Assembly (NCBI GenBank): GCA_021234155.1
Contig: JAJEKV010000040.1
Span: 4,367,229 to 4,431,228 of the forward strand
DNA: 64,000 nucleotides
Reading direction: 5' to 3'
Origin: Isoetes taiwanensis
Lineage: Eukaryota > Streptophyta > Lycopodiopsida > Isoetales > Isoetaceae
Positions 33,360 through 45,654 of this stretch are shown in pieces. Made by a program: the position numbers and the translations under genes. How positions within the stretch are numbered: position 1 is the stretch's first letter; each line of letters starts with the position of its first letter. The notes below the pieces were generated by a model. That model was not told the DNA's origin and made no database searches. It worked only from the letters and a program-made list of their open reading frames with translations.

Positions 33360-35575
33360 TTGATGTTGTCCGCAGCATCACGAGTCTCTCCACGTTGGAC
33401 ACTTTACATGATCCCTGCAACGCATTCCACGCATGCAATTTTTAACAATTACCTCGAGGTAATATTTAAGTTAATTATAATAATCACATTCCTTATTTAT
33501 TATAGTAAGGTAATTTGTCAACCTATACTTAAATTAACACTTAATATTCACAAACTTTTGTAATTTCCACACTTAATATTCACAAAAGTTTTCAAAATTT
33601 TATAATTTAAAGGTCCATGCCGTCTCCTTGCAATACATTATGACAAAGTATGTGTTGCAAGTATTCGCAGTGCGACTTTCCTGCCGTCTAGATCCTTCTA
33701 TTGGCCTGCAGGTCCAACACTACGTTAGTACACATTTATTTATTATAAAGATGGTTATTAGGGAACCACCTATTTAACTACAATTAACTACATGGAATTT
33801 GTTTTCTGGGCAAATAAGAAAAGCAAACACTGTACCAGCAAAATCTCCTATAATTTAGTATATGTATACATGATGTTTTTAAACATCAGATATCGTTTAC
33901 TGATCTGAGTGAGAATCTCCAATTTGATTGTACGCCAAGTATATCTAAGTGTGATCTCATACATAAATTCTATGGTACCAATAGTTTAGCAAAATATAGA
34001 ACAAAATAATCTATGTCATACATAATAGGCCTGGTTGTGATAACAGAAAGAATATATATATGCTTTTCAATATTCATTGGTTCTTACCTTCTGAAGTTGG
34101 TCATCGAGGCCAATTATTGTGTCACGATGTCTTAATGCCTCTTTTAAAATTAACAAATCTTTTAATAGCCATAGCATATGATTAATTGTAACAAACTGTC
34201 CATATCAAAGAAGTAGTTAATGGTTGACAGAACATCAATTTCAATTGGAACTCAGCCAGGGCGTAGATTTTTTTGGGGATTCAATGAAAAGTATTTGACT
34301 TTCTTACTATTTGATAGCCTAAAAGGGATTCAGTCCTAAAACAGGGTTGATATGATTTGCAAGGTTGCCTTCATCAAAAAGAGTATCTTTTATTATTAGT
34401 CTTCAATATTCTTTGACTAATGGCCGTTAACATTTGTCCCTCCCTTGTAGCACGATAATATAAGATGACTCAAGCATCAGTTCCTGCAATTCCGAGCACA
34501 GATTCTTCTACAGCAATATGAGTTATAGCTGAACCTGAGATGAACAAAATTAAAATGTTATTTTTTCTCTATAAAGTTCAACGAGCTGATGAATTCTTTG
34601 TGCAAGCAAATAACATTGTCCATTTCCAATTACCAAACATCATCCATTTCCAATATTGATGCAGCCACAACTTATGTATTGGAACATAGGCAAGGCTCTC
34701 ATACATGGTATAATGCTCTAACCTTTGAGTTCGAGCAGGCATACTACACTTTCTATCTCACAAAGGACAACATGTCCATCTTCGGACCCGAAGACTCCAT
34801 ATTCACCAACTAAATTTGCAACCACAATCCTGCATGATCATACAAATATGTTGACAACCTACACCTCTTCACGAAGAAATGAAGAAAGTAGCTTGTCTAC
34901 CATCTTACCTCTTGTCTAAACTATTGCAAATACAATGCTGTTATTTTCTACTGCAACAGTTACCCTGTTGTCTTTCTTTTCAGACGGCTGGGAGTTTTCT
35001 TCCCCCCTTTCCGATAGTTCAAAAGGTTCCACATTGACAAGAAGGAAGAGACACAAATCTCCAGAGTCTTCTTTTCCTTTTTTAGTTGTAACAGTGGCAC
35101 AAACTTCACGTGTCTTAAGTGATACATTGGTACCATGGTAGATAGCATGTCTACTAACCAAACTAGCATCCAAGAAACATGCCCTCTTAAGATAAAATTC
35201 TGCTTGGAAGGATGAAATGATACACTTTCTTTGAATATCCTTATGCGGAGAAAAGCATGTCATTAGATCGAACATGGTATAAAACCTACTCATTTCTTCC
35301 ATGAGCCGTTTGGTTAAAAAAGGAACACAACAACACTTGAGTCTAACAGTTAAATGAATAATGGAGGCGAAAAATACCACATTGCAAATGAACCAAAATA
35401 GTTGTGACCAACAATAAGATGTGAAAGTCCAGGAACTATTGGAAGTCGTGTAATAGACTTGAGTGGGACTCCCTTGAAGTTAGCCCTGGGTAATGTGAAC
35501 TTTTCTTTGTAAGTCCTGCACAACAAAAAAACCCAAAATGACAAATCGTTTCACTCTAACTCAAATCATGTATAG
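33360..35575. other. Intergenic with exon-like fragments on the minus strand
   Basis: No gene could be assembled. Minus-strand open pieces have coding-like composition: 35544-35350 (TYKEKFTLPRANFKGVPLKS), 35380-34916 (FLDASLVSRHAIYHGTNVSL, ENSQPSEKKDNRVTVAVENN) and 34830-34720 (LVGEYGVFGSEDGHVVLCEI). They may be exons of one decayed gene. I do not recognise the family and no start or consistent splicing was found. The remainder is AT-rich. Confidence 0.3.
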
Positions 35576-35582
35576 AGATATT

Positions 35583-36119
35583 TGAAAAGATATTGAATGA
35601 TTCATGATGCAATATTGTGGAGACATGTTCAAGATTACATGGAACATATAGCTATGTGAATGATAAAATGAACAAAGGGAAAAGGGTGCAGACCATTGAA
35701 AATACATGGTTCCTGGTTCATAGGTCAGTGACCTAGTTGGTCGAATGAACTATCAACAAATAATGGTTGGCAAGCATAGAAAGTAGACCAGGCTTGCCGA
35801 ACCGACTGGAGCCGGATTCCTTAAGGGATCTGGCCAAAATTGGAAATACAAGAAGTAGAGCTGTAATCAGATAGCCAGTCAGGGGGAAATCGGTTGTGGA
35901 GCTTCTGAACGATCACTGTAGAGGTTTGAATTAGAGAAAATTGTTCATCATTCCCATGATTTTCGATATTGAATATAGACTTCTAGTAAACCATTGAATT
36001 TTGTGGCTATAAAGATCAACTAAATTTCGTGAGAATTAGTGGTTATGAAAATTATAAATGTTGAGCTTGTTAAAATTATGTGAAGTTTATAGAGTTCATT
36101 GTGCTTAACAAAATCTTCA
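35583..36119 (+). repeat. 5' LTR of the Copia element
   Basis: Starts TG and ends CA. It matches the 3' LTR at 43845-44386 along its length, with small indels and substitutions. It is preceded by the 5-bp target duplication ATATT (35578-35582), which recurs at 44387-44391. At its 3' edge the primer-binding site begins. Confidence 0.95.
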
Positions 36120-36120
36120 T

Positions 36121-36132
36121 TGGTATCAGAGC
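36121..36132 (+). other. Primer-binding site (initiator tRNA-Met type)
   Basis: TGGTATCAGAGC one base after the 5' LTR. This is the standard plant Copia sequence complementary to the 3' end of tRNA-iMet. Confidence 0.9.
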
Positions 36133-36144
36133 ATTACAGCTATC

Positions 36145-37138
36145 ATGGCAACCAGATTGGGTGCAAGTCTGTTAAGTAGCATCAATGTCTTTGAAGGAGA
36201 GGCGGGCTTTCAAGCATGGAAAGGTAGAATGCAGGATGTATTGGAGGTAGAGGGTCTCTGGGAACTCGTTACTGGAAGTAATGAAGTACAAGGTGAGAGC
36301 AGTTCAGCAAGTGTACATCAAGGTGAAGGTTCTTCAGAAGCTGTCACAGGTGGAGTTGGGAGGTACAGGAAACATCAGTGTGAAAGGCAAACTACAAGAA
36401 GCCAAGGTTATTGTTGCAAGTAAGTTAAGCTCAAATATTGTGCACAATATCAGAGACAAGTCTCCACGAGAGATGTGGGAGTTTCTGATTAAGACATATG
36501 AAGTGAAAAATACATCCCAGCTTGAAATGCTAGATAGGGAGCTAAGAAAACTGAAATTCAAGGAGAATGAAAATCTAACTCAGTTTTTCCAGAAGTTTGA
36601 CAACATCATTGCAGACTTGGAGGCAGCAAAGGTTCCAATCACAAGAGAATTCCAGGTTCTGAATCTTGCAAGGGCTTTCTCAGGTTTTGCACAGTTGAGT
36701 ACCTTAATAAGAACAGTTGGAAGAAATAGAGAAAAGGCAGAGGCCTTGATTAGGACAGAAATGGAGCAGAGAAAGGTAGCTAAAGAAGAAAATGAGGATG
36801 AAGAAACTGAGGTGTTGTTTGCTGGAAAAGAGAAAGTCCGTGAGGGTAAAATTGGTCCCTGTTATGTGTGTAAAGCATATGGACATTTGAAGGCAAACTG
36901 TCCTAAAGCCAGGGAAATTAGATGTTACAACTATGACGGGTTCAGACACTTATCTTCAGACTGTTCCAGTCCAAAAGACATTGGAAGAGGACGAAATAAA
37001 GAGACTGGTTCTAGAGGAAGATGCATAGGCAACTATAGAGGTAGAGGTAGAGGAAGGGGAAACATGGGGAGAGGAAACACTTCCATAATTGTAGCAAAGG
37101 AGTTGAGTTTGATGAAGAAGATCCTGATGCAGAGGTAA
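36145..37138 (+). pseudogene. Copia gag (capsid and zinc knuckle), frameshifted
   Basis: Starts MATRLGASLLSSINVFEGEA and changes frame near 36350. The second frame runs to 37138 with the UBN2-type capsid motif (MWEFLIKTYE, LRKLKFKENENLTQFFQKFD). The first zinc knuckle is intact (CYVCKAYGHLKANC). A second, CYNYDGFRHLSSDC, has Tyr where the second Cys should be. An Arg/Gly tail (GRGRGRGNMGRGN) follows. It packages element RNA in the family; this copy cannot make a full product. Confidence 0.85.
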
Positions 37139-38676
37139 TGGTTGATAGTGCATTAAGTATTTTTGAAAGTAAAGCTAATCATGATCTATATTTTTTAGAT
37201 AGTGGAGCTGAGAGAGGCATAGTAAAAGGGTCTAACCAGCTGAAACAAAGGAGTGCCAAAGTATCTTGTTGGTCCAAATGGGAGATGGAGATCTTCAAAG
37301 GGTAGAGGAGACCGGGATGTTAGAACTTTTTGATTGATAAATTTGAGTGATGTTTTGTGTGTTCCATTAAAAATCTTATTTCCATCAGCCAGTTGGTTGA
37401 TTTGGGTTACAGAGTAGTTTTTGAAAAGCATCATTGTAAAGTGTTTTACAATAATGAAATGAGATTTTTAGCAAAACGTGTGGGCAACCTTTTTTGTTTT
37501 CACAATGGTCTGACAAGTAGTGTAAATGCTGTATCATCACCATCCATTAAAGTTTGGCATGAAAGATTGTGCCACACACATTGTAATAATGTGAAATTCT
37601 TGATAAAAAGGGGAAGGATTGATGCCTCAAATGAAGGAAATGATCAGTTTACATGCATTGGATATAAACTAGGAAAGCATACTAGACTGGTATTTGGCAG
37701 ATCAAGCAAAAGAGCAAAAGGTCCTTTAGACCTAGTACATTCGGACCTTTGTGGCCCACTAAATGTGAGAAGCCTGCATGGAAGGAAATATTTCATGACA
37801 TTCATAGATGATTACACCAGGAAAACAAAATGTTATACTCTAACATCCAAGGATCAAGCATTTACAACATTCAAATTGTTTGAAGCTGAAGTAGAGAGAG
37901 AAATCAACATGAAAATTAAATGTTTGAGGTCTGATCGAGGAGGAGAATACTTCTCAGGTGAGTTTAAAAGATACTGCTCACAAATGGGAATAAAAAGACA
38001 ACTAACTTGCAGGTATTCACTTCAACAAAATGGAGTAGCAGAACAAAAAAATAGAACTATTTTGGATGCAGCAAGAGCAATGTTAAAACACACAGGGTTG
38101 CCAAATTATTTATGGGAAGAAGCCATTTATACTGCTGTGTATGTGCAAAACAGGTTGCCTTCAGCAAGCATAGGAGGAAATATTCCAGAAGAATTATGGA
38201 ATAACAGGAAAATATCCTATGACAGGTTTAAAGCATATGGCTGTGTAGCATTTGCACATGTTCCTGAGGAATTGAGAAGAAAACTAGATGATAGAGCGAT
38301 AGTAAGCTTTCTGGTGGGATATGATGAAACATCCAAGGCCTATAAGCTTTATGATCCAGCTAGAAACAAAATAATAGTCAGCAGAGATGTAAGCTTTGAT
38401 GAGACTATTTTGTATGTGTCTCATGCAAAATTAAATGATGATACTGAAGGCATTGTTGAAAACAGGTCTAAACCAATTATAAATGAAGTATTAAGGGAAG
38501 CTAAAGCTGATTCTGCTGATGTTAAAACAGTTCCAAATATAGAAGAAGAAGAAGACAATTTAGGAGCTGATAGTATGACAGAAGGAGAACATGATAAAAG
38601 GGAAAATCAACCAATGGAGGTAGAGCCTCCATTCACAAGAAAAAAAAAGAATGACAGAAGTGGAGAAACTCCATAG
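37138..38676 (+). pseudogene. Copia protease and integrase region
   Basis: The protease active site LYFLDSGAERG lies near 37180-37215, followed by a frame break. From 37357 an open frame of 439 residues covers the pre-integrase and integrase core. WHERLCHTHCNN starts the zinc-binding HHCC domain, but the CxxC has become CIGY. The catalytic triad is intact: Asp in HSDLCGP, Asp in RSDRGGEYF, Glu in NGVAEQKNR. It ends in a Lys/Asn-rich linker, where a run of A at about 38638-38648 causes the frameshift into the reverse transcriptase. Confidence 0.9.
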
Positions 38677-39655
38677 AGGGACTGACTTTGATATTACGAA
38701 GTTTGAAAGAGAGGAAGGGGGAAGAAGTAGAAGACTAAATGAAGAAGAAATTCAAGCGGTGATGGCCATTATTGAACCAGAAGTACCTCAATCTTATGAA
38801 GAAGCAATTAACTATGAAAATGCAGCTGAGTGGAAGAAAGCAATGATGGATGAGATCAAGTCCTTCAAAAGGACAAACACATACAAACTAGAAGATAAAC
38901 CACGAGATAAAAATATTGTTGGAAGTAAATGGATATATAAATTGAAGGACAGTAGTGATGGATCTAAGAAATACAAAGCACGATTAGTAGCCCATTGTTT
39001 CACTCAGAGGAAAGGAATTGATTTTGATGACACATTCTCACCACTAGTAAAGCTTACAAGTATAAGAGTTCTACTAGCATATGCAAATGCAAAAAATCTG
39101 GAAATCCATCACATGGATGTAAAAACAGCCTTCTTGAATGCTAAACTTGAAGAAGAAGTGTACATGAAGCAAGCCAAAGGTTGTGAAGTGGATGATAATA
39201 AGGTCTGGAAGCTAGAAAGAGTAGTCTATGGTCTAAAACAATCTCCGAGACAATGGTACTTGTGTATGGATAATTTCTTGAAGGAGCATGGGTTTACAAA
39301 ACTCAAGAATGAAGGGAATGTGTACAAACTTAAATGTGGAGATGAGTTTTGCATTGTTGCCCTATATGTAGACGATTGCATAATGGTGACAGACAAAATT
39401 GAGTGCATGAATAGATGCAAGAAAATTCTCTGTGACAGGTTTGAGATGACAGACCTAGGTATATTGCAGAAATTCTTAGGTATAGAAGTTACTAGAAACA
39501 GAGAAAAGGGAGTCCTTACTCTTACACAAAAGGGAAATATACAAGGCATGCTTAAAAGATTCAAGATGGAATCGTGCAAGGAAGTGTCTACGCCTTTAGT
39601 AACTGGACAGAAACTCAGCACAGAATTATGTCCATCAAACAAAACAGAATTATAA
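38651..39655 (+). pseudogene. Copia reverse transcriptase, cut by LINE insertion
   Basis: Open frame of 334 residues. Motifs in order: WKKAMMDEIKSF, NIVGSKWIYKLK, KARLVAHCFTQRKGIDFDDT, HHMDVKTAFLNAKLEEEVYM (first Asp), VYGLKQSPRQWY and ALYVDDCIMVT, the YVDD active site. It ends after STELCPSNKTE at the junction with the LINE tail; the rest of the protein continues at about 42895. Catalytic Asp residues are present. Confidence 0.9.
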
Positions 39656-40571
39656 TGAGAATGAGAATGAGAATGATTTTTTATCGTCCACTGAGGCCAA
39701 TCGGCCTATGGGACCCGAAGGGCCTTGACAAACTTATTCTTGCCGGGTTAAAAACCCCGCCCGGGGTTTTCGAGGAAAAAACTGCGGGCATTAATAAGAA
39801 TCTTTGTCAAACCGCATAAGTATACATCAATGTATATATACATGTCAAGTGTGTGCCCGAGGACATAGCTGATCTCGCATGTCCATAACCTCTGAAGGTA
39901 TGATCCCAAAGACCCGCACGGATCTTTGTGCTCAATGTCACATGTAATGGCTGGCGGGCGACCAACTCAAAGCATAAGCGGCGTCCGAATTTGATCATAT
40001 CTTTGGGCAACTTTGAAGGGTATGAGATTCATCCTCAATGACTCCCATTTGGCGGCATTGACGAGCCTGTCTGGCGTGGCTCACCAATCCATCCGCCCGT
40101 CTCAATTCGTAGATGATGTGCCCCTGTGCGAATGGAGGCAATGAGTGCGCCTTTTCATGGGCAAGTGGGTACGCAGGTAGCATTGCGGGCCTCGTTCCAA
40201 TGTGGGATTTATGTGGCCGATAGTGTCTTTGTCTTGACATGTTCAAGGGCATTGGCATCCCAAAGTTTCTTGAGGAAGCAAGCGTCAAGATATTGCCTCA
40301 AGCTATGGCGATCTACCTCTGTTTGCATATGTATGCACCTGTGCTCTGCACATTCCACCTAGCCAACCATTGAGCTCTCTTTTCCCTCCAAAGAGGCCTT
40401 GAGGGTATTGCGCCCCATTGCCATGATATAGGCTAGTTTAGGGGAGGCGAGCATCGTCCATATTGACCACCTTCGAAAATAGACAATGTGGCGATCAAGG
40501 GCAGCCCTCCGAAGAGGCAAGAATCCTGTCTCCTAGCAGTAGAATTTGATATGGGACTGTGGACTTCACCC

Positions 40572-41400
40572 CTAGGGCTCATTACTAAGAAGGCTTTTTA
40601 CGGACTGCTCCAAGTCATTCCAGGTAGCAAGTGATACTACTGGGCCCCATACTTCCACCCCATATAAAAGGACAGGCTCTACTAAGACCTTGAACAGGTG
40701 TGACTGATGGGCCCAATCATACAACTCCGCTCTATGACTATTGTTTTGCATTGCATATAGTGCCTTCCAGCCTGCCGTCACTCGTAGCCGTATGGATGTG
40801 TCCCAGTGCATAGTAGAAGGAAACTCCACTCCCAAATACTTGTATGTGGATGCAACTTCCACATTCTGGCCTTGGTAACTGAAGGAGGGGACCCTCGGCT
40901 GACGTGAAGATGATATGAAAACCACCTTAGTCTTGGCCAGATTGACGCGCATATCAGTCGCTTGGCAGAATGTGTCCAGGGCATCGAGATGTCGTTGCAT
41001 GTCTGCTGGTGTGTAAGCTAGGAGGTCCACATCATCAGCATATATGAACTGTCTGATGATCTGATAGAGAATGTGAGCTCCATCGCCCCCATTATCAGCA
41101 AGCCAGCTCTCCAATTGATCAATGTAAAGCCCAAACAATGTTGGGGAGAGAGGGCATCCCTGACGAACCCCGATACTACTATCAAATGGTTGGCTTGTGT
41201 GCTTGCGCGAATCGACCCGAGCATCTTTCATATAGCTGTATTGCTTGCATTCGCGAATCTCTGGGAACCCCGGTATTGCAGTCTTGCCCATAGTTTTTCC
41301 CGAGGCACGGTGTCAAACGCGCCGCCAAAATCCACAAAGCAACAATATAGATCCCGACGGCGGTTCCGCTGTCTTCAATCGAAGTTATAGCGTGAAGATG
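40572..41400 (-). pseudogene. LINE reverse transcriptase
   Basis: Frame 41291-40572 contains SIGVRQGCPLSPTLFGLYID, FIYADDVDLLA (YADD active site), VNLAKTKVVF, YKYLGVEF and the C-terminal WGPVVSLATWNDLEQ. Upstream, in another frame at about 41370-41270, is LYCCFVDFGGAFDTVPREKL with the first catalytic Asp. A frameshift near 41260-41290 separates the two. The non-LTR type is clear from RQGCPLSP and YADD. Confidence 0.9.
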
Positions 41401-41733
41401 TGGTCAATGGTTGAGTGCCGGTCCGAATCCGCACGGGTGAGGGCCGCGCACCTCTGCCGCCCTCGCCCGGCCCGTCAAGCTGCCGAGAATCCGAGAAGAA
41501 GCAGCTTTTGCAAAACACCGGCCCGACCATGATTGTTCGATGGTGTACTGGGCAAATGTGGGTCACCGCCTTATAGATGGGAACAACTCGCTATTGGTCC
41601 ACTGCGCGGGGAAGCCTTCTGTAATGCCTTGTTGAACAAAGGCGGTCAAGATCGGTATTATGGACGGCCCTGCCCACTTAAGCAATTCTGCCTGCATGCC
41701 ATCCAAGTCTGGGGCTTTCCCATTGGCAAGATG

Positions 41734-42237
41734 TTATAAGCCTTGTTCCACGTCCGAATCTGTGATTTCCAGCACTGGGCCTTCTTGCAAGGGTAATGTT
41801 GCATGTGCACCCTGAGGGTCGTATAGCTGTTGCAAGTATTGCCTCCACTGCTCAGGAGTGATATTCCCTGTGGGCTGTACTGGCTTTCTAAGAACCCTTC
41901 GCCAGAAGGTCCTGGGGTGACGTTCCAGGAGGTAAAACATTTCCCTTTGATGCGCTGCAATGTACCTGGCTTTCTTAGCTTTAAGGAAGATGCGGTACTG
42001 TCTAACTGCATGTGGGCGTAAAGCAGGGTCTGTGACTTGGCGGAGCCAGCGTTTGTGTTCCTTGCACTCTGCATCAAACCATTGATTACATGGGAAGGTT
42101 GTGTTCTTGGAGGTCTGTCGCGGGCGGCTTATCCCAAAGCACCTCTCTGCCGCAATCCTAAGCACATCAGTCAGCCGGCCTGTCTGTTGCTCTAGTGTAG
42201 GATATTGCAAAATTTCTGCCAGGTCATCTATAAGCAT
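41734..42237 (-). pseudogene. LINE linker between endonuclease and reverse transcriptase
   Basis: Open for 167 residues with the conserved non-LTR linker signature: WFDAECKEHKRWLRQV, KAKKARYIAAHQREMFYLLE, RHPRTFWRRVLRKPVQP and NITPEQWRQYLQQLY. Ends IEITDSDVEQGL-like, where the reverse transcriptase entry region should begin. A frame break follows towards 41600. Confidence 0.8.
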
Positions 42238-42259
42238 CTGGGCATAAGCCCCTCGTGAT

Positions 42260-42895
42260 GTTCATAATCCAATCAATGGTGAGGCATGTGAGGAGTTGTT
42301 GCACCGGGGGTTCGCACAACCTGCCAAGCCAACTTCAAGTAAAGTGGTAAGTGGTCTGAGTCGATCTCTTCATCCCGATTAGTTGTTCCCACCTGAAAGT
42401 GCTTGATGACATGCATATCCTGCTCAGGCACCAACACATAGTCCACCACACTAGATCCGCCCCCTGGTTTTCCTGCCTACAAGTGCTCTTGCGGGTGGAA
42501 GGCCACTGTGCCAGTCCATTGCAGATTACCAGGTCAAAGATCTTTGCAGAGCAAAAGCAACTATCGACCATAGCGGCGTGACTTGATTGTCATCGATGTC
42601 CGTGGCCAAGCTCCTTCGGGGATGCAACCGCAATATATCATCATCGGTCAAGGGATCAAATCTCATGGGTTGTTCTACCCCTTGCGGCGCATTGAAGTCT
42701 CCAAGGAGTATGACCTTTGCCCAAGCTGCTTATCTTTGGCCGTATGTCATCATATAGATCGACATAGGGTCCAGCCTATCCACATCCGAAAGTGGGTGTG
42801 ATAGAAGTTGCTTTACGCATGTGGAAAGTAGCGGTACGCCACAAAGAGGGTGCGCTCTTGCGCGGTTTTACACGCACCCACAGGTACCGGTTGTG
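42260..42895 (-). pseudogene. LINE apurinic-like endonuclease, partial
   Basis: Reading towards lower coordinates: WRTATFHMRKATSITPTFG, PYVDLYDDIRPK, then VILLGDFNAPQG (the GDFN catalytic motif, about 42700), DLVICNGLAQWP, SVVDYVLVPEQDMHVI and the terminal EIDSDHLPLYLKL with the SDH catalytic pair. The frames differ between segments, so it is broken. The N-terminal third is missing. Confidence 0.8.
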
Positions 42896-43621
42896 CTTGT
42901 CTGTCTTGAAGAAATGTCAAAAGTACCTTATAGAGAATTGATTGGATGCTTATTGTATATTTCTAATTGCACAAGGCCTGACATCTCTTATGGAGTAAAT
43001 CTGCTCAGTAGATTCATGAATAATCCTGGTAAGCAGCACTGGCAGGCAGCAAAAAGAATTCTAAGATTCTTAAAAGTAACTCAAAATCATGGTGTGATAT
43101 ATAGCAATAAGAATCTAACCCTTACTGCACATTCAGATGCAGATTGGGCTGGCGATGTAGATACAAGGAAATCTACGTCAGGCTATGCATTAATATTAGG
43201 AGGAGATGCCATTTCTTGGAGAAGTAAAAAGCAAGGAAGCATAGCCATGTCAACCGCCGAAGCAGAATATAAAGCAGCGTCTCTGGCTTTTAGAAAAATT
43301 ATTTGGATCAGAAGATTATTGAATGAACTTGACATGTTGCAGGTGAAACCAACAAGTTTATGGTCAGACAGTATGAGCTGCATTGCAATCACGAGAAATC
43401 CTGTTTTGCATGAACGAACTAAACATATTGAAGTACATGTTCATTTCATCAGGGATATGGTAGCTAAGGGTCTTATTACAGTAGAATATATTCACACTGA
43501 TATGCAGATTGCAGACATTATGACAAAGCCACTGAGCATTGGTAAGTTTCAAAATTTTCAGAAATTGCTTGGAGTTTCAGATATATTAGAAGCTGCACAA
43601 ATCCCTGACATTGAAAAATAG
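42896..43621 (+). pseudogene. Copia pol C-terminus with RNase H
   Basis: Resumes the Copia frame: LEEMSKVPYRELIGCLLYIS, TRPDISYGVNLLSRF, then the RNase H domain with Asp in AHSDADWAGD, Glu in STAEAEYKAASL, and Asp in LWSDSMSCIAI. It ends VEYIHTDMQIADIMTKPLS, the usual Copia terminus. This segment is fully open from 42821 to 43621, so the decay of the element lies mainly upstream. Confidence 0.9.
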
Positions 43622-43834
43622 CAGAAGATATTTTCCTACTCAAATTTTTACAGGCCTACATTGGTAAGTTTTAAATTTTGTATTTGTCTTTTGGAAGATG
43701 TTTAGAATCTCAAAAGCAACAAAGATCTGTTTAAACAAGTGGCAGAATATGTTGTCATACTGCAAGTATTACAGTGTGGAAAACAGTACAGTAACAAACT
43801 GTGACAGTGGAAAAACTGAGGAATATTGCTCATG

Positions 43835-43844
43835 AAAGGGGGAA
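43835..43844 (+). other. Polypurine tract of the Copia element
   Basis: GAAAGGGGGAA immediately upstream of the 3' LTR, the normal primer for plus-strand DNA. Confidence 0.85.
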
Positions 43845-44386
43845 TGAAAAGATATTGACTGATTAATGATGCAATATTGTGGAGACATGCTCAAGATTAC
43901 ATGGCGGATAGCTATGTGAATGATAAAATGAACAAAGGGAAAAGGGTGCAGACCATTGAAAATACATGGTTCCTGGTCAAAGGTCGGTGACCTAGTTGGT
44001 CGAATGAACTATCAACAAATAATGGTTGTCAAGCATAGAAAGTAGACCAGGCTTGCCGAACCGACTGAAGTCGGATTCCTTAAGGGATCTGGCCGAAATT
44101 TAAAATATAATAAGTAGAGCTGTAATCAGATAGCCGGCCAGGGGGAAATCGGTATGGAACTTCTGATCGATCACTGTAGAGGTTTGAATTAGAGAAAATT
44201 GTTCATCATTCCCATTGCTACAATGTTTTTCGATTTTGAATATAGACTTCTGGTAAACCATTGAATTTTGTGGCTATAAGGATCAACTAAATTTCGTGAG
44301 AATTAGTGGTTATGAAAATTATAAATGTTGAGCTTGTTAAAATTATCTGAAGTTTATAGAGTTCATTGTGCTTAACAAAATCTTCA
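43845..44386 (+). repeat. 3' LTR of the Copia element
   Basis: TG...CA, 542 bp, nearly identical to the 5' LTR apart from scattered substitutions and small indels, for example an insertion TTGCTACAATG near 44215. It is followed by target duplication ATATT. Confidence 0.95.
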
Positions 44387-44391
44387 ATATT

Positions 44392-45520
44392 TATGTACAA
44401 AATAAGAAAAATTATGTCAACGTATCCAAACAACGAGGTTACCTCCATGTTGTATCCATAATTCAAACCATTATATGTCCATCATCCCCCGTAGCAATAA
44501 TCATATGCGGTCCAGACACCAATAATCTTATTTGTGCTTCGGAATGCAACTTTGTCTCAATGAGAGGTTCTTTGCTCCTGAATGAGACAACTTGTAATGA
44601 AGACATGATTGATTCTGCAGTCTGCCAGACATGCAGAACAATCATATTTCATAATACATAGAGATCATAGCTCCAACCATATCTAGACATTTATAGTAGC
44701 GTACCAAACTTCGTACGCATGCCAAAAAGGAAAGCTATGAAGAGTTTGAGCATGCCTTGCATTTGGAAAGAGAAACCAGCCAAGCAAAATAAGCCTTCTA
44801 GCATCAGGACTAAACTGCATTCCATACTCCTCAAATTGGAACTGCAAGACTTGCAACATAATCAAATTTAGTGTCCAACATTTAAATAAATTTCAAAAAT
44901 CAAGATAATCTAGTAGCTAGCATCAATCCTACCTTCCCATTTTCTTCTCTCTCGGGATCCTCGTGCAAAACTATATCCACGGCCCACCTTCTTGGTTTGT
45001 TATGGTAGTTTATTCATATGGTTTTTAATAGTGCTTTATTAATGTAGTCCATTACCACCCATGGTTTCAACTTTAATTCTTTGTGCAACTTAGAGTGGTT
45101 TCTCAATGAAGTCATGTACATCTCCATAGAAACCAATGTTGTCGCATCCATAAAAATGTTTTTTTTTTTTAAGGAAAAATACACGTGAAATGCTAATGGT
45201 TTTTCCATCAAGATATTAAAGGCTTTGCATCCTTAACATATTTTTATTTGCAGAATCAATAGTGATTTGGCCAATGCAATTTAATGTTCTATCATGAGTT
45301 TCTCCATCTAACTATTAATCTTCTATGAAGTATAATTGGTATGAGTTCCTATAACAAAGTAAGAATGTTTATTCAACCATCTTATTGTTATTTTAGATGA
45401 GAAGAATATACAAGTCTATAAAGAAGATCGATGCGATACACACAATAGTCTATAAGGTAACTTGTGACGCTGCAAATGGAGTAACTAATACACAACTAGG
45501 GTATGGTCGCCTCCTATCGT
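44392..45520. other. Intergenic; possible WD40-type relic on the minus strand
   Basis: Minus-strand pieces 44865-44760 (FEEYGMQFSPDARRLILLGW) and 44645-44463 (SEAQIRLLVSGPHMIIATGD, then DGHIMV and a TGA where a WD40 blade would have Trp TGG) look like exons of a decayed WD40 protein. No complete gene can be built. The remainder to 45520 shows nothing recognisable. Confidence 0.35.
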
Positions 45521-45654
45521 GACTGCCCCTTTGTCGTGTCAGTGTGACATCGCCATGTGTCATGCCGCACGGGCCCCCCAGCGTCGGTGGCAGGGTTTTA
45601 CCACGTGTGTTTCCAGTTGACGTTATGTGGACATCCTCTGGCCGATATGAGTTG

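Larger units (their letters stand above)
39656..42895 (-). mobile_element. 5'-truncated LINE inserted in the Copia pol gene
   Basis: Antisense to Copia. The 3' end at low coordinate carries an ATGAGA tandem tail (39656-39674), then TTTTTTATCGTCCACTGAGG. Coding remnants on the minus strand, from high to low coordinate, are endonuclease, linker and reverse transcriptase. The upstream end stops inside the endonuclease domain, so it is 5'-truncated, as is usual. Four more fragments of the family occur at 1793, 4962, 5839 and 13111. Tails of short tandem repeats instead of poly(A) recall RTE-like clades, but I do not assign a clade. Confidence 0.9.
35583..44386 (+). mobile_element. Ty1/Copia LTR retrotransposon with a nested LINE
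   Basis: Complete structure: TSD ATATT, 5' LTR, primer-binding site, gag, protease, integrase, reverse transcriptase, RNase H, polypurine tract, 3' LTR, TSD ATATT. Integrase precedes reverse transcriptase, which defines Copia. The internal region is interrupted at 39656-42895 by a LINE, and the Copia frames carry several further frameshifts. The element is therefore dead, though structurally whole. Without the LINE its length would be about 5.6 kb, normal for the superfamily. Confidence 0.95.

Noticed and set aside
36145-43621. A retrovirus-like envelope gene in the LTR element
   Set aside because: No frame or space exists between RNase H and the 3' LTR for an envelope, and the integrase-before-reverse-transcriptase order is plain Copia.
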